The translations under genes and the position numbers were made by a program. The notes beneath the pieces are model-generated. The model ran no database searches and was not told the origin of the DNA. It saw nothing but the letters and a program-made list of their open reading frames with translations. Shown here one piece after another: positions 21,861 to 32,355 of a stretch of 64,000 nucleotides of DNA; the first letter of the stretch is position 1; every line of letters begins with the position of its first letter. The DNA comes from Stemphylium vesicarium (Eukaryota > Ascomycota > Dothideomycetes > Pleosporales > Pleosporaceae): the NCBI GenBank assembly GCA_004380135.1, contig QXCR01000069.1, positions 62,001 through 126,000 of the forward strand, written 5' to 3'.

Positions 21861-23072
21861 TTAACACTCCCGATGCTGCTGGGCATGGAAGATTCTTGAG
21901 ATGGCGAGGCTAACCACGGGATAGCTCATAATGCGATCATGGAACCCGTGCTTTACAATCTGCTCTCGTACAATCCCACCCTTTCCTTTCAATTCCATCT
22001 CCCAGCCTCCAGCTCCAAGGGGTGTTTTCTCTTTCGCTTTGATCTTCTCTAGTTCTTCAAACGTAAGTGAACTGGGAGATTCAAGCATGGCATTGGCCGC
22101 ATGCCAGAAAAGGATGTCCGAGTGACTCCATGGGATATCGAAGTCGTCTTCGGCGTGTATGAGCGTAATGTCGTATTTCCGGTGCGGGCCCTTTACCTCA
22201 ACGCTGTCCAGATGGTGGATAAGTGCCGCGAGCTTCTCTTTGGACGCGAATTTGGTCCTGATGAACCGATGAAGAAGCTGCATGACTGGTGGGAAGACTG
22301 CAAGAGGAGAGAGAAGTGGGATGGTGTGAACGACTTTATAGGTCTTTGTCAACGACTCCACGTCGGAGAATGGCGCGACCAGCACAACCCCTGCAAAAGT
22401 GACAGGCGGAGAGTGCGATGAAAGATGATGAGTGAGCGACAGTGCTACTGCGGTTCCCATCGATTGGGCAAATACTGCGATTCTTTGTGGGGGTATGCCT
22501 GCGGTGTGTGTCACAAAGTTCACCAACGTGAGCGCATCCGTGAGCAGACCAGCTTCAGAAGGCCATCCTGTGCTGGAACCGAAACCTCTGTAATCGATGG
22601 CGAGGACATGAACATTGGTTGACGTCGCACTCAAGGCCCTGTAGCTTTGCGGTCGCCAACCAGATCCGAGAGTCCCCGCTGCGCCGTGAAGGTATATGAC
22701 CACTTGCGCAGTTGGGTCATCTTTCAGCAACTTGAAAGATGCTCGCTCTAGGATGTTCGCACACAGGCCAGTTGGCTCATCGCGCAGCTGATCTTGATGT
22801 TGGCGGTACACCTCTAGTGGGAGCACTTGCCACGCATGTAGCGTTTCCCCATCCGGCGTCTTGAGATGGAAGGGAGTGACTTGGTTGCGCAAGAACCCCC
22901 ACTGCTCAGGTACGTTGACATCTTTGCCCCATGTTCGGGTAACTCGGTGAAGGAAGATCACGTGGTCTTGCAATGTCGGAATCGTGAGAAGTGAGACAAA
23001 GATGATGTAAGCCCCAACCAAGAGGATAAGACTGCCACAAAGGACCTTGAGAAATTCGAGCGCTGAGGGCAT
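21861..23072 (-). CDS. ABHD12-like membrane-anchored serine hydrolase
   Basis: Intronless, 403 residues from the only in-frame ATG at 23072; the open frame upstream begins with GTG and is not used. Residues 10-35 are a single hydrophobic anchor. The alpha/beta-hydrolase part shows YLHGAAGTLGSGWRP (oxyanion region), LAIDYRGFGSSTG, the nucleophile elbow FAQSMGTAV (Ser in GxSxG-like QSMGT), VLVAPFSDVES and, near the end, IHAEDDFDIPW (acid) and KHGFHDRIMS (His). This order matches ABHD12/ABHD13-type lysophospholipid or monoacylglycerol lipases. Substrate is inferred from the family. The elbow has Ala in place of the first Gly, which is tolerated in this group. Confidence 0.87.
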   Translation of the reverse strand: MPSALEFLKVLCGSLILLVGAYIIFVSLLTIPTLQDHVIFLHRVTRTWGKDVNVPEQWGFLRNQVTPFHLKTPDGETLHAWQVLPLEVYRQHQDQLRDEPTGLCANILERASFKLLKDDPTAQVVIYLHGAAGTLGSGWRPQSYRALSATSTNVHVLAIDYRGFGSSTGWPSEAGLLTDALTLVNFVTHTAGIPPQRIAVFAQSMGTAVALSLTHHLSSHSPPVTFAGVVLVAPFSDVESLTKTYKVVHTIPLLSPLAVFPPVMQLLHRFIRTKFASKEKLAALIHHLDSVEVKGPHRKYDITLIHAEDDFDIPWSHSDILFWHAANAMLESPSSLTFEELEKIKAKEKTPLGAGGWEMELKGKGGIVREQIVKHGFHDRIMSYPVVSLAISRIFHAQQHREC

Positions 23073-24030
23073 GATGGATGAAGTCGAAGTGTGTGAAGTA
23101 CCGGTCAGAAATCGGGTTTCACCATCAAGGATATTGGCACGCCATGTGGGGACTGTGGAGTGTGATGAACACGCCCTGTACAGGCAGACACCCGAAATTG
23201 AAGGTATTCTAGGAAACAACTTGCTAATTCTAATCTTACACACTGCCTAGCCACTTTCTTGGGTTTAGTACAATTGCATTGCGCGCCGCTTGATGTGTGA
23301 CGCGCGCGCCTGGAAAAGGGCACCAGGGGTTTCTTTGGCTTTGGAGCCAGCTGCAGAACATGTAGGGATTATCAAAAGCTATCATTGTCGGTTCCAAGAG
23401 AGTTTCTCGGCATGGTGTCAATAGAGACGAGGTGTGATGCATGAATGTATCGCGCGCTGGGTGCACAATACTGTCACAGTTTGGGTTTAGCTCGGGATCT
23501 TTGCCGAGGTTCCACAGGTTTCCCGTGACCCCCCAAACAGCGTGGGATGCACATATACACTTGGCATTTACCTCTCGTCCCGATGCATGACTACATATTA
23601 GCAGTTTATCCTTCATAGCTTAGTGATCAATTCTTCGTATATGCCTTGGGGTTATACGATACGTGATACTGCTTCGATTTCTGTTGCAACTCTATCGCGT
23701 TGTGAAATCTGGCGCTGTGGTGTTGAAGTCACACAGAAAAAAAGTAAGATATCTAATTGAACTGCAACAGAGGGCGATAACGCACTAGTATCCTTGAAGA
23801 CGAATGCTTACAGCCTTAATATGATAACCATGAAGAAGGTTAGAATGTCATGTGCTGCTGTCAGTGTGTGTCTAAGTGCACGTAGTAGATGCCACCAAAC
23901 TCTCTTCCAAAGCCAGAGATATAACATACTTCATGAAGACCCTCCAATCATCTTGAGAGTTGAGCTTCAGTACAGCAAGTTATATGCAGCATTGCAAAGC
24001 CCGCGACACACTCGTCAACATGGCAATCTT
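23073..24030. other. Intergenic region
   Basis: About 960 bp upstream of the ABHD12-like gene and downstream of the secreted hydrolase. No gene or clear element seen. Confidence 0.45.
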
Positions 24031-25161
24031 CTACCGGGAAACAGCACTTCCTTTTGAATAATCAATCTCTGGAAACACCTCACTCGGCTCATCAAACCAA
24101 TCTTCCTCTCCTAAGACGAACCAAAAGAACGTCTCCACAAGCGTTCTAACAATATAATCCATTCTAGGAGCCCAAATGGTACCCAAAGACGGCGTGATAG
24201 TCTCGTTCCTAAGACCCTGCAGATCAACCCAGTCACCCAAGTCGGCAAAGTTCTGATGATTGGTGCCGGTGATATTGAGCCACTGGTACCATCCCGACTG
24301 ATTGGCAGCAAATGCGTTCATGGTAGGATCGAAGCTATCAGTATGCTCGGTCCCGGCTAACATTAAAAACGGCTTCTTGACATCAGGCAAGTCGAAGAAG
24401 CGACCGTCAAGATTGATGCCGCCGAGGATCGCGGGCTCGACGGCAAGTACACCGGCAGAAGCTGCGCCGCCAATGGAATGTCCTAGTGTGAGATAGTGCG
24501 TTGTGTTGAAGGGTGCACCCGTAGATTCAACGTATGCGGGGAATAGATCCCGGACTATAGCGAGAGTGTCGGAGACGCGCATGTGGTACACAGCTGTCTG
24601 CAACGTGATGTTCCAGCTCGCAGTAATCTCAATGCCATAGATGCCCTGCGCGCCATTGGGTAGTTGGAGGTAAGGTGTCTCTCCCGGATGGTCCAGCGCA
24701 AGTACCGTGTACCCTTGCGAGGCAAGCTCAGCATTCAGCGCATTGTACATGACGGCGTTCTCCCCGCCACCAGGGGAGAAGATGATGGTGGGCTTCTGCG
24801 CAAAACCAAGCACCGTTGCATCCAGTGGCGGTGCATCGTGCACGTTCCATGTTGTAAAGCTTTGGAGGGAATTGTTTGGATACTGGAGAATATCTCCCCA
24901 CAGTTTCGCCGTCGTCGGATCCAGATAGGGACTTGTGTTATTTCCGGAGATGGGGGTAGTCAAAGTTGGATAGTAGAGAGTTCCTAGTAGGATTGACGAT
25001 GCGTTTGCTGAAGCCACAGGGTCATTCGGTGTAGTTTTGTTGAAAACATGCTGTTTGTAGCCAACGTGGTAAGGGCCTGTTGGTGGAGGAAACGTGACAG
25101 CAGCGGCTGCATTAATCAACAGAGATGTGAAGACGAAGTACATCGCATCTAGCTCTATCAT
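24031..25161 (-). CDS. Secreted PAF acetylhydrolase-like alpha/beta hydrolase
   Basis: Intronless, 376 residues from ATG 25161 (370 from the second ATG at 25143, which begins the hydrophobic signal peptide MYFVFTSLLINAAAAV). It shows FSPGGGENAVMYNALNAELA (oxyanion region), VLALDHPGET, the elbow LGHSIGGAASAG with catalytic Ser, INLDGRFFDL, and LNITGTNHQNFADL where the catalytic His lies. This order fits the platelet-activating-factor acetylhydrolase-like family of secreted fungal hydrolases. Many N-glycosylation sequons (NKT, NAS, NNT, NNS, NIT, NTT, NQS, NET) support secretion. Natural substrate unknown. Confidence 0.86.
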   Translation of the reverse strand: MIELDAMYFVFTSLLINAAAAVTFPPPTGPYHVGYKQHVFNKTTPNDPVASANASSILLGTLYYPTLTTPISGNNTSPYLDPTTAKLWGDILQYPNNSLQSFTTWNVHDAPPLDATVLGFAQKPTIIFSPGGGENAVMYNALNAELASQGYTVLALDHPGETPYLQLPNGAQGIYGIEITASWNITLQTAVYHMRVSDTLAIVRDLFPAYVESTGAPFNTTHYLTLGHSIGGAASAGVLAVEPAILGGINLDGRFFDLPDVKKPFLMLAGTEHTDSFDPTMNAFAANQSGWYQWLNITGTNHQNFADLGDWVDLQGLRNETITPSLGTIWAPRMDYIVRTLVETFFWFVLGEEDWFDEPSEVFPEIDYSKGSAVSR

Positions 25162-25559
25162 GCAATTGACTGGCCGAGGAAGAGCGGTTCCTGATGTTCT
25201 TATCGTAGACTCAATGCGGCCCCCAAATATGACGTCATACCTCACCGGTCGTTCGTCCCATCTCGGCTCTAAAGAGAGATAATCGCTATCGTTGTTACGT
25301 CCTAGTCATGTCGGAATCTAATTGGAAATTTAGTGGTGCTTGAACCATGTCTAGCGAGATCTCCGTGCGCTGTACCTAATTAAGACTTGGCAAGCTCATA
25401 GACAGCAAGGGTGGTAGACACCTGCCTCGTATCCGCATGGTAGTGAGTATGCTTACCCTAATCAACTCAAATGCAATCTCATACCTTATCTGCTCCTACA
25501 TTCTTACTTGGGCCTATCTACTCAGACCGATAGTCGGCTTTCCAATCAAAGGCCAAGAG
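25162..25559. other. Intergenic region
   Basis: About 400 bp, AT-rich, containing the promoter of the secreted hydrolase and the flank of a pseudogene. Nothing else seen. Confidence 0.4.
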
Positions 25560-26108
25560 TCAGCAGCAAAAAGAACCACCATACATTACACCCTTAACCG
25601 GAACTCCTACAGCAGAAGGCGAAAAGGCACAATGACCAATGCCATCATCCGCTCTCCGAATAACGTTTCACTACGCTTCCTTGCTGGACGCCGTGCCCTC
25701 GTCCCCTTCATCTCAATCTGTCACGTGACATGCCATACTAACAGTCGTGCTGTTGCTGCCAGCAACGGGCATACCGCGTTTATACGGTAAATAGCAAGAA
25801 GCAACGATACTTCCTACCATGAGCCCGCCCAACACCATCACAGAGATGATCACAAGCGGCTAGTATCCCACAGTCTGGTAGCCAAAGAACTCCGAATCCT
25901 CGTCGCGGCCGTCCCCTGGTCTGCCAAAAGCATCGTAGAACTCAATAGACATATGAAACAGGCTTTGCGAGACGAGCCAGTGCAGCATGGCACTTAGCAC
26001 CAACAGGGGAATACTGAATCGATACGGTAGCTGCAGGAAGTATGTGCAGCGCTGCGCCCCCTTTGGCTTGTGCGATGGTGAATTGGACGAGACGATGATG
26101 TTTGAAAC
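25560..26108 (-). pseudogene. C-terminal fragment of a DUF6536-type membrane protein gene, broken by in-frame stops
   Basis: One minus-strand frame reads with clear resemblance to the C-terminal ~180 residues of the fungal DUF6536 family: KPKGAQRCTYFLQLPYRF, LLVLSAMLHWLVSQSLF, ISVMVLGGLM, GMPVAGSNSTTVSMACH and GIGHCAFSPSAVGVPVKG. The frame is interrupted by stops at 25860-25862, 25713-25715, 25671-25673 and 25668-25670, yet family motifs continue past each one, so this is a decayed copy. The N-terminal four fifths of the gene is absent upstream. A second, longer copy with the closely similar block KPHGDQRSKYFLQLPYR lies at 54.9-57.3 kb. The short open frame at 25942-26130 is a shadow in another frame. 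Confidence 0.75.
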
Positions 26109-26797
26109 TTTGAGTTATGAGAGAGAACATGTAGGGGGCTCTAAGATCTTAAGATTCGCCGAAGGATATATCTATGCTTAAAGGCTTCATGTATTGATCA
26201 CAACCTTTTTGAGGCGCCTAGGGCGCCCTATATGCCGTCCTACTGATGTTAAACAAATTGTCAGATGGTGAGTGGTATCTCTGCCGTGCGCGGTGAGATC
26301 CTCAGCAAGGGTGTATGGGCAGAGTTCATTCAATAGAATAACGTATACGTGACACATAATGTGGAGCTGATTCGAGAAATCTGAGGTGTTGCTTGTTGAA
26401 CAGAGCAAATCTAAGTGCATTGGTGTCGCTAAAGCGTGCCTTCTGTAGGCAGCGCCACCCGCTTGGCAGCCGCAGCTCCGGTTTGCTCGGCGAGGACCTG
26501 CACCTCGCCCCCCACAAAAGTCGAAGTTGCGCAGTTGTGCCTATCTTGAGACACATTGAGTTTCGGTGGAATGGTCTACACGCCCGTTTTGAAGTTAGGC
26601 CCACTATAATCAAGGGAGATTGGCAGTAGGTTGAAAATGGAATATATGAACCATGTTAGTCGTATGCATGATATTATTCTTACGTGTGTTGTAAATTATC
26701 ATGGCCTTGTGTGGATGTCCAAACTCTACTGCGATGAACATCCGCTCGATGGCAATGGTAGTTCTGTATTGGACATGGTGGATATATCCTGGGATTT
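26109..26797. other. Intergenic region
   Basis: About 690 bp between the pseudogene and the 3' end of IST3. It is AT-rich on the right and I see no gene. Confidence 0.4.
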
Positions 26798-27766
26798 TCA
26801 AGGTGACCGAGCTCGATATGGAAGCGGCGACCGGGACGACTTTGCACGCGAGCGCCTTCTCTCTTCTTGGTCAGAATCTGAATGCCGCCGCTCGCGCTTC
26901 TGGTGTCGATGCTGTCGATCCCTAGAATCTTCGCTCCGGTCTCGAGTGCGTTCTAACCGGTGCCGAGGGTATTTGTCTTCTGAACCATGCCGCGCTCTTG
27001 ATTTACGATGGCGACGGTCATCATCTTGGCTCCTGTCGCGGCTCTTACTTCGATGCTCCCTCCGACGCGAGCGGCTGTCTCGTTCATTGTCTTCTCCGTC
27101 TTCTTTGATCCGCCTTGTATCCTTATCGTGGTCGCGATCTCTCGATCTGTCTCTCCGGCTGTGTCTGTCCTTGCGCTTTGTCCTCTCTTTCTCTTTGCGC
27201 TTCTGCTTCTTCAATTTCTTGAGCGCGTCGTCCACCTTCTCCTGCTGTCGCTTGATCATGGAGTCGCGCATGGGATCGTCCTCGTCTAGCTTCTCCATAA
27301 GCCTGCCTAGCTCAATCTCTTCCGGCAACAGGGGTCGACCGTCGTCGGAATCGCTCTTCTCGGTCTCGTTGCCTGGGTCGAGATCGAGCTCGCCCATGGT
27401 GTTATCTCTCATATCTTCGTCGTCCCTAGGCTTGTATCGCGCATGATCCACCCTGATGACGCGGTCCATTATGCTCGCTCCGCCCAGATTATCCACAGCC
27501 AAGTCGCAACTTCTTTGGTCCTCGTACTTGATCCAGGCGAAACCCCGTGACTTGCCCGTTTCTTTGTCGCGCGCAAGTTTGACCCATACCGGCTCGCCAT
27601 ACTGAGAGAATATGGTGATGATGTCACCCTCTGAAAGTTCAAAGGGGAGACCGCCGATGTAGATGAAGGCTGTGTCGCGATAATCGGTATGCCATGAGCC
27701 TTCCGGGTTGATTCCGGCTTCGAGCTCGCGCTTATTCAGCTGCTGGATTGCGCGGACCGAGTTCAT
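26798..27766 (-). CDS. IST3: U2 snRNP component IST3 (RBMX2-like), RNA-binding protein
   Basis: Intronless, 322 residues from ATG 27766. The N-terminus MNSVRAIQQLNKREL and the lead-in to the RNA recognition motif are hallmarks of IST3/Snu17, which is part of the RES complex that binds the activated spliceosome and aids splicing and pre-mRNA retention. RNP2 is IYIGGL at residues 35-40; RNP1 is GKSRGFAWIKY at about 71-81. After the RRM comes an acidic linker and then a long Arg/Asp/Ser/Lys tail, longer than the yeast protein but usual in filamentous fungi. It is divergent from the dynein subunit with only 294 bp between start codons, so they probably share a promoter. Confidence 0.93.
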   Translation of the reverse strand: MNSVRAIQQLNKRELEAGINPEGSWHTDYRDTAFIYIGGLPFELSEGDIITIFSQYGEPVWVKLARDKETGKSRGFAWIKYEDQRSCDLAVDNLGGASIMDRVIRVDHARYKPRDDEDMRDNTMGELDLDPGNETEKSDSDDGRPLLPEEIELGRLMEKLDEDDPMRDSMIKRQQEKVDDALKKLKKQKRKEKERTKRKDRHSRRDRSRDRDHDKDTRRIKEDGEDNERDSRSRRREHRSKSRDRSQDDDRRHRKSRARHGSEDKYPRHRLERTRDRSEDSRDRQHRHQKRERRHSDSDQEERRRSRAKSSRSPLPYRARSP

Positions 27767-28060
27767 GCTGCGTCGTGGGGTTCTCGTTGGGTGTCGTGGT
27801 TTCGGAGGTGGTGGTGAATGCCGCACTGCAACTTTTGGAGCTCGGGCTTGGCCAGGAGCAAGATCCCTGCAGAAAAGGTACCCACGAAGGCATGCGTCGT
27901 CTGGGAACAAGCACACCGCAACCCCGCAAGACGCCCACTCATTCTGCGCCGCACTGCCTTTTCTGCTGGCCTCGCACGTCGCCTGGCTCACCACTGCTCT
28001 ATTGTCGCTCAGGCAAGATAGCGCTGCAACACGCAATTAAATTCGGCACCACCCTCCGCA
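27767..28060. promoter_or_regulatory. Short bidirectional promoter, IST3 / dynein light intermediate chain
   Basis: 294 bp between two divergent ATGs of housekeeping genes. No TATA box was noted. The region must hold both leaders. Confidence 0.5.
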
Positions 28061-29804
28061 ATGGCCAGCGCGCGTCGGACTCCCAACTTCCCCACACGCG
28101 TCCCGGGCGGCCACGACCGACCAGGCAGTAGAGATGCAGACAAAGAAGAGATATGGAAGCCCATGCTGGACAACATCTCCAGCGGCAAGCGGCTACCGGA
28201 GAAGAGTCTATTAGTCTTGGGTGAGGCCCCCGATAGGCGGTATAGGGGACCAAGCTAATACATGGCCGTAGGCGGAACACCAGAAACACAACGCGAGTTT
28301 CTGGAATCAGTCTCTACAGACTCTGCAAACAACCGGAGGCCGCCAGATCGAGGCAGAAAGCCTCCAATCGCGAACCAGTTCGCGCTGGGGTACACGTATC
28401 AAGATGTACTTGACACGGATCACGAGGGTGTGGCCATCTGCTCTACCGCATAATCCCGTGCCCTCACTAACACAGACAGATACGCTCGCCCGCCTTTCAC
28501 TATATCTCCTGGCAAACCCCTCGCCGTCCTTTACCCCCCTGATCAGGCCCTACCTCAACCCGCGCACCCTCCCGCACATGCTTATCGTCATACTTCTGGA
28601 TTGGAACCACCCCTGGCTATGGATACGGCAACTGCGCGACTGGATACGAGTACTGAGGTCGTTGATCGTCTCGCTCGACGATGCCTCCAAGGTCGTTCTA
28701 GAGGAGAATATCCAAACGCTGCAAGACAAGGGCCGCAATTTAGCCGCTGAGGGAAGTAGCATGGACAATGTTAAGATACCACTTGGCCCTGGCGAATGGG
28801 ACGAGCCCCTCGGAATACCGCTTTGCGTTGTCTGTCAGAATGCCGACAAGATCGAGACACTTGAGAAGGAGCGAGGATGGAAAGAGGAGGAATTCGACTT
28901 TATTCTCCAGTACATGCGCACTATCCTCCTCAAGCACGGATCCAGCCTCGTCTATACCATGCCCACAGCACCCGGTTCATTACAGACACTCATTCACTCC
29001 ACCCTAGGAATCAAGTCGCTACTAAAGCAGGAGCAGCTGAGGCACAACGTGACGGACCGAGATCGGGTCTTGGTACCTCCAAACTGGGACTCGTGGGCAA
29101 AGATCCGTATCCTACGGGAAGGATTCGATGTGGAGGGTATCAGCGAGAAATGGAGCGTTGATATTGATATCCCCCACCACATGCGAGCAACCAATGGCCA
29201 ATCGCCTGCCCCTGTCGAAGGAGAAGCCGAGACGAACGGCGAAGCGGTGCCTGTCGCGGAGGAAGAGGATGAAGGCCCCACAGCCACTTCAATCTACGAG
29301 GACACAATTCGCAACCCCGAGTCGGACTACGCGCTATCAAGCCTGTCAAAACAGGCCAACGGGCTCGAAGTATCTAGTAAAGATCCACAAGTCTTCCTCT
29401 CCGATCAAGTCAATGTTTTGGAACATTTACGGCGAGAAGACGAAAACGAGGCTGCCCTCAAGGCGGCGCGCAAAGACCAAGAGCCGTCAGCTAGGACGTG
29501 GGTCGACGAGCAATCGGGAGTGGTCGAAGAGCATATCGGTCCAGTGCAATTCAACATGGGCGGTATTCAAGTGAATGCTGATGAGATGGTGAAGAGGCTA
29601 CAGGTAAGTCAGATTGGAGCATGCAGTGCCAGGTTCTATTAAATACTGACTCTTTTCTAGGACCGTCAAGCAAACCGACAGGACGAACCTGAGACACCAC
29701 CGCCCAAGACACAAGATACCAATATCAACGATAACGAAAAGCTGAGGTCTTTCTTCTCGAGTTTAGTAAACAAGGCTCCTTCAAACAGCCCGCGGAGCTC
29801 ATAA
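28061..29804 (+). CDS. Dynein light intermediate chain
   Basis: Four exons, 28061-28220, 28272-28427, 28480-29603 and 29661-29804 (introns 51, 52 and 57 nt), give 527 residues. It is a cytoplasmic dynein subunit that links the motor to cargo adaptors. The degenerate P-loop region LLVLGGTPETQREFLESV is restored exactly across the first intron, and GYTYQDVLDTDHEDTLARL across the second. Further family pieces are VILLDWNHPWLWIRQLRDWI, CVVCQNADKIETLEKERGW, EFDFILQYMRTILLKHGSSL and VPPNWDSWAKIRILREGFD. The C-terminus contains an acidic region and a short helix NDNEKLRSFFSSLVNKAPS, the conserved adaptor-type end. The canonical GKS/T of a nucleotide-binding loop is missing, as in fungal homologues. 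Confidence 0.93.
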
Positions 29805-30449
29805 GGCATAGTCGAAGACAGATACTCGCATGCATGATGATATTGGTCATGCACTCTTGTTCTTCTACCAGGTATTTTGTTTTTATTGACGTCTTTGGTA
29901 ACAGCGCCGAGTGCAGCAAAGACTTTTCCTATAGTCTTCCGATCGTCATCAGCATGGCTCTATACCCACTGTGTATTTCGGTCCACAATACAATCTTTCA
30001 CATACAATCATAAATCTACCATATCATGTCTGATCGAAACGTTGTCATGTTTGATTCCGGCCGCCCCGAGCGCGTCACACCTGCCAGTCTTGCTCAAGTA
30101 TTGGACGGGCGATACGGGGAGGAATGGGCGGTTTAGGTAGATTGTGTAGGGGGAGGCTCCAAGGTAGGAGGACTAGTGGAGATGGGTTTATGGTGAGGTG
30201 CTTAATTGGACTTTGTTTTTTTATTCAAATTCTCCATGCTTGAGACATCAACCACTCTTTCTACATAGTTTTTTTTGTAGAAAATGAGGCAAGTGGGATA
30301 CATGGCCTGCTTGTTGGGATGGGAATCGTGATGGTTGTGTGTAGCCTCGGGATGACGTCAGCGGTAAGCATGTGTACGACATGGAGGTGCGCAACCTCAA
30401 CTATAGCCTTCTCAAACTTGCATCCGATTTGGCTCTGCGACCCGTGAAA
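29805..30449. other. Intergenic region
   Basis: About 645 bp with the 3' end of the dynein gene and the promoter of the hydrolase. An in-frame GTG upstream of 30450 is not credible as a start. No gene seen. Confidence 0.4.
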
Positions 30450-31729
30450 ATGGCACATCTCACCCGCGAAGAAGTCCTCTCATCAGGCACCGTAGCACCA
30501 GAATACAAAAAGGTATCAGAACAACTCTACATGCAATCATTCCCTACCTGCGTAGTTCAAGCAAAGCAGGGCAGCGGCTTCTTCATTCCCATGATTTACT
30601 TTGGCTTTTCCTGATTTCTGTACTGAACCTCTTTTCTCTCATACAGGCCTTTACATCTCGCCCCCTAGACATCACCCGCGAAGATTTCTTCGCCTCCCGT
30701 GCCGCCCGCGCAGCCCATCTCTCCGCACTCCGCCATCTTTACCCCATCCCCGGTCCCATTCCCGAGACAGTGAAAGAAACACTGCACCAAGTCGCGACGC
30801 AAGATGGCGCGTCGATCCGTGTTAAAGTGTACCAGCCGGTATCTGGGCCGCCGCGAGGCGGTAGTCCGCTCATCCTGATGTACCATGAAGGCGGATGGAG
30901 CATGGGCGATCTGACGGACGAGGATATGAATTGTAGGATGTTTGCGAGGGAGCTGGGTGCTGTTTGTGTGAATGTGGAATATCGGTACGTATCCATTCTA
31001 CCACCAAAAAAAACGGTTTCCCTTGTTGTCCTTTTTCTTTTCAAGCCAGTGCCGCGTCATCCTGTTCATTCTGCCCCTTGTTCGTGCTAGAAGGATAACA
31101 AAACGCGTGACCGTAGGCTCGCGCCTGAGCACAAATTCCCCACCGGCGTCACCGATTGCTACACAGCCCTCGAATGGAGCCTGCAAAACAGCGAGATGCT
31201 GGCTGCAACACCCACCGCTGGTCTCCTCGTTGGCGGCGCCTCGGCAGGCGGTAACATGGCCGCTGTGCTCGCTCTCCTCGCGCGCGACAAAGGGTTAGAC
31301 CCGCCCATCACGGGCCAGTACCTCTGCGTCCCCGCCGTGCTACCCGATACTAATGTGCCCCCGCACCTCTCCCACTTGTACCAGTCGCGCTCCACCAGCA
31401 TCGACGACCCCGTGCTCAAAGATCTCAAGCCAGGCGTTATCGAGGCGCTGTATGCGCCGCAGCCTTTTTCGCCTCTTTGGGATCCGTTCAACCACCCCGA
31501 CGGCCACCGGGGTGCTGCCAAGGCGTTTTTTCAGGTCGCGGGCTTGGATCCGTTGAGGGATGAGGCGGTGCTGTATGATGGCGTTTTAAGGGAAGCGGGT
31601 GTGTTGACGCGGTTTGAACTGTACAAGGGATATGGCCACATGTTTTGGACAAATTATCCAGAGTTGGAGGAGAGTAGGCGGCTTGTGAGGGACACGCTTA
31701 GGGGGGTGAGGTGGTTGTTGGAGAGGTAA
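30450..31729 (+). CDS. Alpha/beta hydrolase, hormone-sensitive-lipase (arylacetamide deacetylase) type
   Basis: Three exons, 30450-30512, 30647-30984 and 31117-31729, give 337 residues. The introns are unusually long for this window (134 and 132 nt), but frame and homology are restored: APEYKKAFTSRPLDI at the first join and NVEYRLAPEHKFP at the second. The second is the classic YRLAPEH motif. The oxyanion motif reads YHEGGWSMGD, so the first Gly of HGGG is Glu. The nucleophile elbow is VGGASAGGNMA, the acid lies in VAGLDPLRDEA and the catalytic His in YKGYGHMFW. A soluble esterase or lipase of unknown substrate. It is convergent with the Cys-Pro repeat gene, 138 bp away. Confidence 0.87.
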
Positions 31730-31867
31730 AGGGAGGGTGGGGGTTGTCACGGAACCTTGGTGTGCACATGGCCAGAGAAAGACAAACAGAATCACAATGG
31801 CATTTGTTGCTTACTTGATTTGTATACTACCCAAAACGCCGTTCACACCGGAAAGAAAATACGGTTC

Positions 31868-32355
31868 CTACGCGAGCTGCGTCTGCCCCGTCACAGGGCA
31901 TTTGGCCCCATCCGCCGCACCCTCTACGCTCGGATGTGTGGCCACCTTGTTCTTGTGGTGCCCAACTGTCGCCTTGGTAACAGGGCATACATCGCCCTCA
32001 CCCGCCTTGAGCATGTCCGGGTGATCGGGTGGAAGCACTGTCGTCGCGGTCCCGACAACGGGGCACAGCGCATCGTCCATTTCCTGGGCCTTGGGCTCGT
32101 TGACGCTGGTCCTGAGCGCAGGGCACGAGGTTGCTGTTGTGTCATTCGTGGGGACGGGGGGATGCGTGTGCAGGTTGTGGTGGTGGTCTGTTGTTGCGCC
32201 TACGACGGGGCACTGGGTGGTGAGGTTAGTATATATGTTGGGTACTTTGAGAGCTACCGGAGGATATATACCGTCTGGCCGTCCTTTGCGAGGTCCACAG
32301 ATGGGTGGTTTGGTGGGAGGACATCATTCGTGGTTCCAATTACTGGGCAAGACAT
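31868..32355 (-). CDS. Small Cys-Pro repeat protein with internal 75-residue duplication (function unknown)
   Basis: Two exons, 32355-32272 and 32212-31868, joined in phase over a 59-nt GT-AG intron, give 142 residues. All six cysteines are followed by proline: SCPVIG, TCPVVG, SCPALR, LCPVVG, VCPVTK and KCPVTG at Cys 3, 29, 58, 78, 104 and 133. Spacings are 26, 29, 20, 26 and 29, so the protein is two copies of a 75-residue unit with three Cys-Pro each. The units also match between cysteines: LPPNHPS against LPPDHPD, and DHHHNLHTHPPV against GHHKNKVATHPSV. No signal peptide or membrane segment is visible, so it is probably cytosolic. Cys-Pro is the core of heme regulatory motifs and the His-rich segments suggest metal or heme binding, but this is inference. 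I recognise no named family. Confidence applies to the gene being real. Confidence 0.75.

Noticed and set aside
25437..25790. 117-codon plus-strand frame over the DUF6536 remnant
   Set aside because: The opposite strand carries clear family motifs over the same bases, so this is a shadow.
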